A program made the translations under genes and the position numbers. Below, piece by piece: positions 55,673 to 61,542 of a DNA stretch of 61,542 nt; position 1 is the stretch's first letter, and the number at the start of each line of letters is the position of its first letter. The DNA comes from Streptomyces sp. AC558_RSS880. GTDB taxonomy: Bacteria; Actinomycetota; Actinomycetes; Streptomycetales; Streptomycetaceae. Under the pieces are notes generated by a model that saw only the letters and a list, made by a program, of their open reading frames with translations, ran no database searches and was not told the origin of the DNA. The stretch spans positions 1 to 61,542 of the forward strand of contig NZ_JAGMUJ010000036.1 in NCBI RefSeq assembly GCF_019049255.1. The letters are read 5' to 3'.

Positions 55673-56142
55673 GCGAGTCGCGCGAGGCGAAGGACCGGGA
55701 ACTGCGGGCCCTGCAGGCCGCCCTGGCGGCGGAGCACGCGGCGGTGTACGGCTACGGGGTCGTCGGCGGGCGGATCGGCAAGGACCGGCGCACCGAGGCA
55801 CGGACGGCGTACGACGCGCACCGGGCGCGCAGGGACGCACTGGTGCGCGCGGTGAAGGACGCGGGGGGCGCACCCGTCGCCGCCGCCGCGGGGTACGCGC
55901 TGCCGTTCCCGGTCCCGGACGCGGCGGCGGCGGTCCGGCTGGCGGCGGAGCTGGAGGACCGGGTGGCCGGGGTGTACGCCGATCTGGTGCGGGCGAGCGG
56001 GGGCGAGCGGCGGCGGGGAGCCGCCGAGGCGATGCGGGAGGCGGCGGTGCGGTCGGTGCGCTGGAGCGGCGAGAGCGTAGCCTTCCCTGGGCTCGCCGAG
56101 CGGGGCGGTACGGCTTCGGGGACCCCGGCGCCGACGGCGTGA
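55669..56142 (+). CDS. DUF4439 ferritin-like protein
   Basis: 157 residues. An all-helical four-helix-bundle pattern with EHAAVYGYGVVGGRI in helix one, an AHRARRDAL segment in helix two and ELEDRVAGVYADLV in helix three. This is the DUF4439 type often paired with lipoproteins in actinomycetes. Only some of the metal ligands of true ferritins are apparent, so iron binding is uncertain. Confidence 0.85.
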   Translation: MSESREAKDRELRALQAALAAEHAAVYGYGVVGGRIGKDRRTEARTAYDAHRARRDALVRAVKDAGGAPVAAAAGYALPFPVPDAAAAVRLAAELEDRVAGVYADLVRASGGERRRGAAEAMREAAVRSVRWSGESVAFPGLAERGGTASGTPAPTA

Positions 56143-56179
56143 CGGGCACCGCGTACAGCAGGAAGGGAACGACTCGCGC

Positions 56180-57085
56180 ATGGTTTTCGAACCGCCGAAG
56201 CGTCTGGTGAGGGCGCTCGGTGAGACGGCGCCCGAGGGCGACGACTGGCTGGCGAAGCTGCCGGAGGCGGCGCGCGGGGCCGTCGCACAGCGTGAGTTGA
56301 CCGTGGAGCGGGTGCAGGTGCCGGGCGGGCGCAGCAGCCTGGTCGTGCTGGTCCGGACGGCCGACGGGACGCCCGCCGTGCTGAAGCTGGCGCCGCGCCG
56401 GGCGCGCCCGGAGAGCGAGCGGGCCGCGCTGGCCCACTGGGGCGGTCTGGGGGCGGTCCAGTTGCTGGAGCCGGTCCCGGGCGCGACCGAGGGGGTACTG
56501 CTGCTGGAGCGGCTGCACCCGGACGTGTCGGTGCGGTCGTTGCCGGAGGCGAAGGCGTTGCTGGAGGCGGCGGGAACGCTGCGCCGGCTCTGGGTGGACC
56601 CGCCGGACGGACACGGTTTCGAGACGGTGGCCGAGCGGACGGAGCGGCAGGCGCGGGCGATGCGGGCGAGCGCGGCGGCCGACCCGGAGGTGGCCCCGCT
56701 GGTGGAGGCGGCGCTGACGGCCCGCGAGGAGCTGGTGGCGGCGCCGCCCGAGCACCGTCTGCTGCACGGGACGTTCCGGCAGAGCAAGGTGCTGTCCGGG
56801 GAGCGCATGCCGTGGCTGGCGGTGGGGCCTGACCCGGTGGTCGGGGAGCACGCGTTCGACCTGGCCCGGCTGGTGCGGGACCGCGTGGAGGACCTCATCG
56901 CGCAGGCGTCGGGGGCGACGACGACCCGGCGGCGGGTGAAGCGGCTGGCGGAGTCGCTGGAGGTCGACCGGGAGCGGCTGCGGGGCTGGACCCTGTTCCG
57001 CGCGGTGGAGTCGGGGGTGCGGGCCCGCCGCGTGGGCCGTGAACGGGACGCGGAACTCCTCCTGGAGTTCGCGAGCTGGCTCTAG
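56180..57085 (+). CDS. APH(6)/hydroxyurea-phosphotransferase-like protein, degenerate
   Basis: 301 residues with the layout of aminoglycoside/small-molecule kinases: an N-lobe beta sheet with the VLKLAPRRARPESER lysine segment, an LLLERL hinge, and a catalytic loop. The loop reads HGTFRQSKVL where active members have HGDLHxxN, so the catalytic Asp is Thr and the Asn is replaced; VGPDPVVGEHAFDLARL follows as the metal-binding region. It may be a pseudokinase or act differently. It starts 37 bases after the ferritin-like gene. Confidence 0.8.
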   Translation: MVFEPPKRLVRALGETAPEGDDWLAKLPEAARGAVAQRELTVERVQVPGGRSSLVVLVRTADGTPAVLKLAPRRARPESERAALAHWGGLGAVQLLEPVPGATEGVLLLERLHPDVSVRSLPEAKALLEAAGTLRRLWVDPPDGHGFETVAERTERQARAMRASAAADPEVAPLVEAALTAREELVAAPPEHRLLHGTFRQSKVLSGERMPWLAVGPDPVVGEHAFDLARLVRDRVEDLIAQASGATTTRRRVKRLAESLEVDRERLRGWTLFRAVESGVRARRVGRERDAELLLEFASWL

Positions 57086-57176
57086 GCCCGTTCTCGCTCC
57101 GGGGCCTCCGTCACACTTCTCCGCCGCGGTCCGTCAGGTCGGTGACAGCAAGCGAAGCGACCTTGAGGAGACGGCG

Positions 57177-57683
57177 ATGGAAACGCGTTCGATCACGGCG
57201 GAGATCCCGATGGTTCCGCGGATGGCCGAGGACCCCGCGGAGCTCGTCCCCGAGCTGGCGGAGGTGTCGGCGGCACTGTTCAAGGTCACCGGCAACGGGT
57301 CGGTGCCGCGCTCCACGATCAGTCTGGTCCAGCTGCGCGCCGGTCAGATCGCCGGCAGCACCTACCTGACCGTCCTGCACACGGGTTTCCTGCGCAAGGC
57401 CGGGCAGTCGGAGGAGCGGATCGCCTCGGTGGCGTCCTGGTGGGACTCGCCGTACTTCACCGGTGCCGAGCGCGCCGCGCTGGCCCTCGTGGAGGCCGTG
57501 CTCCAGCCGTCCACGGACGGCGAGCGGGTCTCCGACGCGCTGTACGCGCAGGTGGCCGAGCACTACGAGCCGAAGGCGCTCGCCACCCTGATGTTCGCGA
57601 TCGGCCAGGTCAACTTCTTCACCGCCGTCGCGCTCGTCGCCAAGCCGGTGCCCGGCCGGTCCTTCACCGACCCGTGGAAGTGA
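57177..57683 (+). CDS. Carboxymuconolactone decarboxylase/AhpD-like protein without CxxC
   Basis: 168 residues, GAGGAG six bases before the ATG. The all-helical AhpD-like fold is recognisable from LVQLRAGQIAGSTYLTVLHT, ASWWDSPYFTGAERAALALVEAV and a C-terminal FAIGQVNFFTAVALV helix. In active alkylhydroperoxidase-type members the first block carries CxxC; here it is STYL, so thiol chemistry is unlikely. The partner and substrate are unknown. Confidence 0.85.
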   Translation: METRSITAEIPMVPRMAEDPAELVPELAEVSAALFKVTGNGSVPRSTISLVQLRAGQIAGSTYLTVLHTGFLRKAGQSEERIASVASWWDSPYFTGAERAALALVEAVLQPSTDGERVSDALYAQVAEHYEPKALATLMFAIGQVNFFTAVALVAKPVPGRSFTDPWK

Positions 57684-57702
57684 GACGGGCCGGGTGAGAC
57701 CC

Positions 57703-57737
57703 GGGGCCCGTGCCGGTGGACGACCGGCACGGGCCCC
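57703..57737. terminator. Bidirectional terminator before proS
   Basis: A 15-bp perfect stem (57703-57717 and 57723-57737) with a 5-base loop between the convergent AhpD-like gene and proS. Confidence 0.85.
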
Positions 57738-57746
57738 GTGACGCCG

Positions 57747-59447
57747 TTACGCCGTGAGGCGGGCCACCGCCTCGTCGACCGTGAGTTCCTCGCGTTCTCC
57801 GGTGCGGCGGTCCTTGAGTTCGACGACGCCCTCGGCGGCGCGGCGGCCCGCGACCAGGATCCGCGGGACGCCGATCAGCTCCGAGTCGGTGAACTTCACG
57901 CCCGGGGAGACGCCGGGGCGGTCGTCGACCAGGACGCGGAGGCCGGCGGCGGACAGCTTCTCGGAGACGTCGAGGGCGAGTTCGGTCTGGAGGGCCTTGC
58001 CGGCGGCGACCACGTGGACGTCGGCCGGGGCGACCTCCGCGGGCCAGCACAGGCCCTTGTCGTCGGCGGTCTGCTCGGCGAGCGCCGCCACCGCGCGGGA
58101 GACGCCGATGCCGTAGGAGCCCATGGTGACGCGGACCGGCTTGCCGTTCTGGCCGAGGACGTCGAGCTTGAGGGCGTCGGCGTACTTGCGGCCCAGCTGG
58201 AAGATGTGGCCGATCTCGATGGCGCGGTCGAGCTTGAGGCCGGTGCCGCACTTGGGGCAGGGGTCGCCCTCCTGCACCACCACGACGTCCACGTACGCGT
58301 CGACCTCGAAGTCGCGCCCGGCGACCACGTTCTTCGCGTGCGTGTCGGCCTTGTTGGCGCCCGTGATCCAGGCGGTGCCCGGTGCCACGCGCGGGTCGGC
58401 GATGTACGTCACCTTGTCCAGGCCCTGCGGACCGACGTAGCCGCGCACCAGGTCGGGGCGGGCGATGAAGTCGGCCTCGGTGACCAGTTCCACGGCGGCC
58501 GGGGCGAAGTGCGCCTCGACCTTGTCCATGTCGACCTCGCGGTCACCGGGGACGCCCACGGCGACGATCTCGCCGTCGACCTTGACCAGCAGGTTCTTCA
58601 GCGTGGCCGAGGCGTCCACGCCGAGCGAGGCGGCGAGGGTCTCGATGGTCGGGGTGTCGGGGGTGGGGATCTCCTCGGCCGCCGGGACACCGGCGGCGTC
58701 GACCGGCTTCGACGCGTAGGCGACCGCCTCGGTGTTGGCCGCGAAGTCGCAGTTCGGGCAGTCCGCGAAGGTGTCCTCGCCGGCCTCGGCGGGGGCGAGG
58801 AACTCCTCGGACTTGGAGCCGCCCATGGCGCCGGCGGTGGCCGCGCAGATGCGGTAGTCGAGGCCGAGGCGCTCGAAGACCTTCTGGTACGCCTGGCGGT
58901 GCAGGGCGTAGGACTTCGCCAGGCCCTCGTCCTCCAGGTCGAAGGAGTAGGAGTCCTTCATCAGGAACTCGCGGCCGCGCAGGATGCCGGCGCGGGGGCG
59001 GGCCTCGTCCCGGAACTTGGACTGGATCTGGTAGAGGATCACCGGCAGGTCCTTGTAGGAGGACGCCTGGTCCTTCACCATCAGGGTGAAGATCTCCTCG
59101 TGGGTGGGGCCGAGGAGGTAGTCGCCGCCCTTGCGGTCCTGGAGGCGGAACAGCTCGGGGCCGTACTCGTCCCAGCGGCCGGTGGCGTCGTAGGGCTCAC
59201 GCGGCAGCAGGGCGGGGAGCAGCACCTCCTGGGCGCCGATGGCGTCCATCTCCTCGCGGACGATGCGCTCGACGTTGGCGAGGACCTTCTTGCCGAGGGG
59301 CAGCCAGGTCCAGATGCCGGCGGCGGTGCGGCGCACGTAGCCGGCCCGGACGAGAAGCTTGTGGCTGAGGACCTCGGCGTCCGCCGGGTCGTCGCGCAGC
59401 GTCTTCGCCATCAACTGGGACATGCGCTGGACCGGTGCGTTCGCCAT
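57747..59447 (-). CDS. proS: Prolyl-tRNA synthetase (bacterial type)
   Basis: 566 residues. Class II synthetase charging tRNA-Pro. Motif 1 region around RTAAGIWTWLPLGKKV, motif 2 FRDEARPRAGILRGREFLMKD with GPTHEE before it, an inserted editing (YbaK-like) domain at about residues 230-385, motif 3 GSYGIGVSRAVAAL and an anticodon-binding domain at the C-terminus. Full length. The 78 bases upstream separate it from the acetyltransferase gene on the same strand. Confidence 0.97.
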   Translation of the reverse strand: MANAPVQRMSQLMAKTLRDDPADAEVLSHKLLVRAGYVRRTAAGIWTWLPLGKKVLANVERIVREEMDAIGAQEVLLPALLPREPYDATGRWDEYGPELFRLQDRKGGDYLLGPTHEEIFTLMVKDQASSYKDLPVILYQIQSKFRDEARPRAGILRGREFLMKDSYSFDLEDEGLAKSYALHRQAYQKVFERLGLDYRICAATAGAMGGSKSEEFLAPAEAGEDTFADCPNCDFAANTEAVAYASKPVDAAGVPAAEEIPTPDTPTIETLAASLGVDASATLKNLLVKVDGEIVAVGVPGDREVDMDKVEAHFAPAAVELVTEADFIARPDLVRGYVGPQGLDKVTYIADPRVAPGTAWITGANKADTHAKNVVAGRDFEVDAYVDVVVVQEGDPCPKCGTGLKLDRAIEIGHIFQLGRKYADALKLDVLGQNGKPVRVTMGSYGIGVSRAVAALAEQTADDKGLCWPAEVAPADVHVVAAGKALQTELALDVSEKLSAAGLRVLVDDRPGVSPGVKFTDSELIGVPRILVAGRRAAEGVVELKDRRTGEREELTVDEAVARLTA

Positions 59448-59525
59448 GGTTTCCGTACTCCTGCTGCGTCTGGGTGATGACAGGAGGTTAGCCGGGCGGG
59501 ACGGGACGGCGGAAATCCATTGTCC

Positions 59526-60092
59526 CTATCGGCGGAGGAGCGGCAGCGGGGCGCCCATGACGGCGTACGGCTTGGCGGCGCTGGGGAAGTGGACCTGGCG
59601 GGCGAGGTCCTGGTAGCCGAGCGAGCGGTACAGCCGGCGGGCCGGGCTCTCGACGTCGATCGCGGAAAGGATAGAGCGGGGCTGCTCGGCGCCGTCGGTG
59701 ATCGTGGTGATCAGGGCGCGGCCGATGCCGTGCTTCTGGTGCCGGGGGTGGACGTGCAGCTCGGTGATGACGAAGGAGTCGTCGAGCCAGTCGTCGTGGC
59801 CCCGGGCGCGCAGATAGGGCTCGACGACGGTGGACCACCAGTGGGCGCGGTCGTTGGGCATGCCGTAGACGAAGCCGGCCAGGCGGCCCTTGACGGTGGC
59901 GCCGAAGGCCCGGGCACCCGGGAGGGTCATGTGGCGCAGCACGATCTGCCGGCGTACGGCCACCTCCTCCGGGCCCAGCCCGAACGCCACCGCCTGCACC
60001 GCCAGCGCCTCGTCGACGTGGCCGGGGAGGTCGAGGGGGCCGATCACGATGTCGTCGGGGTGGGAGCGGCCGTGACCGGGAAAGCGCACCAT
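59526..60092 (-). CDS. GNAT family acetyltransferase
   Basis: 188 residues. Acetyl-CoA-binding fold with motif A at ELHVHPRHQKHGIGRALI and a C-terminal LYRSLGYQDLARQVHF segment. Residues 90-105 (DDWLDDSF) form a loop typical of one actinobacterial subgroup. The substrate is unknown. It follows the next GNAT gene on the same strand with 27 bases between, so they are likely cotranscribed. Confidence 0.9.
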   Translation of the reverse strand: MVRFPGHGRSHPDDIVIGPLDLPGHVDEALAVQAVAFGLGPEEVAVRRQIVLRHMTLPGARAFGATVKGRLAGFVYGMPNDRAHWWSTVVEPYLRARGHDDWLDDSFVITELHVHPRHQKHGIGRALITTITDGAEQPRSILSAIDVESPARRLYRSLGYQDLARQVHFPSAAKPYAVMGAPLPLLRR

Positions 60093-60119
60093 GCCGGGGA
60101 GACTACAGGGCGTGCCCCG

Positions 60120-60968
60120 TCAGAACAGCACGCTCATGAAGGCGCCGACCTCCTGGAAGCCCACCCTCTCGTACGTCCTGCGGGCGGGCGTGTTGAAGTC
60201 GTTGACGTAGAGGCTCGCCACGGGCGCTATCTCCGTCAGGGCGTAGCGCAGGACGGCCGCCATGCCGGGGGCCGCGACGCCCCTGCCCCGGTGCTCGGGG
60301 GCCACCCAGACGCCCTGGATCTGGCAGGCGCGGTCGGTCGCGGCGCCGATCTCGGCCTTGAAGACGACCTTGCCGTCGCTGCCGAAGCGGGCGAAGGAGC
60401 GGCCGGCGCCGACGAGTTCGGCGACCCGGGCCTGGTAGAGCAGGCCGCCGTCGCCGGCCAGCGGGGAGACGCCGACCTCCTCGGTGAACATCGCCACGCA
60501 CGCCGGCATGATCGTCTCCAGCTCGTCCTTGCGGACGCGGCGGACGTAGGGGTCCGGGGCTATGACGTCGGACATGCGGTCGGTGACCATGAGGGGCTGG
60601 TGGGTGCGGACCTCGCGGGCCGGGCCCCACTGGGGTTCGAGCAGCCGCCAGAGCGCGGCGGTGGGCTCGGCCGGGCCGACGACGGAGGAGCAGCGGCGGC
60701 CGGCCCGGCGGGCACGGTCGGCGAAGGCGCGGACGGCCCGGGGGGTGGCGCAGATGGGCACCAGGTTGGCGCCGGCGTAGCACAGGGACGTCAGGACGCC
60801 CCCCTCGTACCAGCCCCACATCTCGCCGCCGAGCCGCCACGGGTCCAGGCCCGCGATCTGGACGCGGGCCGTCACGAAGGCGTTCGCGACCGGCTCGCGG
60901 TCGAGTACGGCGAGTGCGGCGTCCAGGTCGCTCGGTTCGAGGACCCGGGATGTGGTCTGCGTCAACAC
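60120..60968 (-). CDS. DUF4081-GNAT acetyltransferase
   Basis: 282 residues. An N-terminal DUF4081 domain (about 1-130, VLEPSDLDAALAVLDREPVA onward) is joined to a GNAT domain with the acetyl-CoA loop WVAPEHRGRGVAAPG and the YVNDFNTPARRTYERVGF end. The GTG at 60968 with GAGG eight bases upstream is preferred; a TTG follows immediately and the frame is open to 61010. In Streptomyces it neighbours ispG, as here. The substrate is unknown. Confidence 0.92.
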   Translation of the reverse strand: MLTQTTSRVLEPSDLDAALAVLDREPVANAFVTARVQIAGLDPWRLGGEMWGWYEGGVLTSLCYAGANLVPICATPRAVRAFADRARRAGRRCSSVVGPAEPTAALWRLLEPQWGPAREVRTHQPLMVTDRMSDVIAPDPYVRRVRKDELETIMPACVAMFTEEVGVSPLAGDGGLLYQARVAELVGAGRSFARFGSDGKVVFKAEIGAATDRACQIQGVWVAPEHRGRGVAAPGMAAVLRYALTEIAPVASLYVNDFNTPARRTYERVGFQEVGAFMSVLF

Positions 60969-61104
60969 GTGCGGGGCCTCACACACTGGGGTCTGCTGAT
61001 TTCTCCGCACTGTACCCGCGGAATCCGGGGGACGCCGACCCCGGATCCCGCTTCGGTCCTGAACCCGCCCCGTCCTCGGGCGCCGGACGGGCCGGCCGGC
61101 GTGG

Positions 61105-61542
61105 TCAGCCGGCCACCGAGACCTGCGGCTCGCCCGACGTCACGCCGTCCTTCTCCATCTCCTCGGCGATCTTCATCGCCTCCTCGATCAGCGTCTCCAC
61201 GATCTTCGACTCGGGCACGGTCTTGATGACCTCGCCCTTCACGAAGATCTGGCCCTTGCCGTTGCCGGAGGCGACACCCAGGTCGGCCTCGCGGGCCTCG
61301 CCGGGACCGTTCACCACGCAGCCCATGACGGCGACCCGCAGCGGCACCTCCATGCCCTCCAGGCCCGCGGTGACCTCCTCGGCCAGCTTGTACACGTCCA
61401 CCTGGGCGCGGCCGCAGGACGGGCAGGAGACGATCTCCAGACCGCGCTGACGCAGGTTCAGCGACTCCAGGATCTGGATGCCGACCTTGATCTCCTCGAC
61501 CGGCGGGGCCGACAGCGACACGCGGATGGTGTCGCCGATGCC
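61105..61542 (-). CDS. ispG: IspG (4-hydroxy-3-methylbut-2-enyl diphosphate synthase), 3' part
   Basis: The last 145 codons of the gene; the 5' part lies beyond the right edge. It catalyses the penultimate step of the MEP isoprenoid pathway. The iron-sulfur ligands are visible as SCPSCGR and a third cysteine in MGCVVNGPGEA. The frame begins GIGDTIRVSL at the edge and ends in the actinobacterial tail DGVTSGEPQVSVAG. It is upstream of the two acetyltransferase genes. Confidence 0.95.
   Translation of the reverse strand, partial: GIGDTIRVSLSAPPVEEIKVGIQILESLNLRQRGLEIVSCPSCGRAQVDVYKLAEEVTAGLEGMEVPLRVAVMGCVVNGPGEAREADLGVASGNGKGQIFVKGEVIKTVPESKIVETLIEEAMKIAEEMEKDGVTSGEPQVSVAG

Noticed and set aside
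61087..61115. GGCCGGC/GCCGGCC inverted repeat at the ispG stop
   Set aside because: It overlaps the stop codon and the arms are short GC words common in this genome; not called as a terminator.

Overview
The window is chromosomal core DNA of a Streptomyces or a very close actinomycete relative. The evidence is very high GC, strong third-position GC bias (hence many long antisense open frames), frequent GTG and TTG starts, a rare TTA codon in one gene, and a gene order that agrees with what I remember of the rpsO-pnp / ESX / nusA-infB / ispG region of S. coelicolor. No rRNA, tRNA or CRISPR was seen. About 50 protein genes are called. ispG runs off the right edge.

Layout. (1) 1-11204 holds housekeeping genes, nearly all on the minus strand: RNase J, dapA, thyX, dapB, an M16 peptidase, pnp and rpsO, with small membrane proteins and a DUF397 protein between them. 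(2) 11235-35238 is a complete single-locus type VII (ESX) secretion system: EccD, EccC, EccB, EccE, two mycosins, the EsxA/EsxB pair, two pairs of a small helical protein with a large WXG-domain protein, a lipoprotein, and an EspI-like MinD-type ATPase. EccA is not seen. The locus carries decay marks: a transposase tail interrupts one gene and a frameshifted remnant lies beside esxB. (3) 35254-36352 holds a RidA-family gene divergent from a MarR regulator, with two matching operators between them. (4) 36507-42462 is a five-gene peptide/nickel-class ABC importer operon with overlapping or closely spaced genes. (5) 42467-55022 is a long minus-strand run: rimP, nusA, ylxR, infB, a DUF503 gene, rbfA, truB, then a very large protease-like/P-loop protein and ribF. 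(6) 55139-61542 holds a lipoprotein, a ferritin-like protein, a degenerate kinase and an AhpD-like protein on the plus strand, then proS, two acetyltransferases and ispG on the minus strand.

How the parts work together. The ESX genes form one export machine. EccB/C/D/E build the membrane complex and the mycosins are the membrane-anchored proteases. EsxA/B and the large WXG proteins are likely cargo, and the small helical proteins next to the large ones may be targeting partners. The TTA codon in one partner gene suggests bldA, and so developmental, control of part of the cargo. The nusA-infB group handles transcription elongation, translation initiation and ribosome/tRNA maturation. pnp, rpsO and rnj link RNA decay to translation.

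The most unusual items are the protease-like/NTPase giant at 43562-47665, whose catalytic positions look replaced; the cargo module at 17171-20567; and the transposon-broken copy of its partner gene at 25772.
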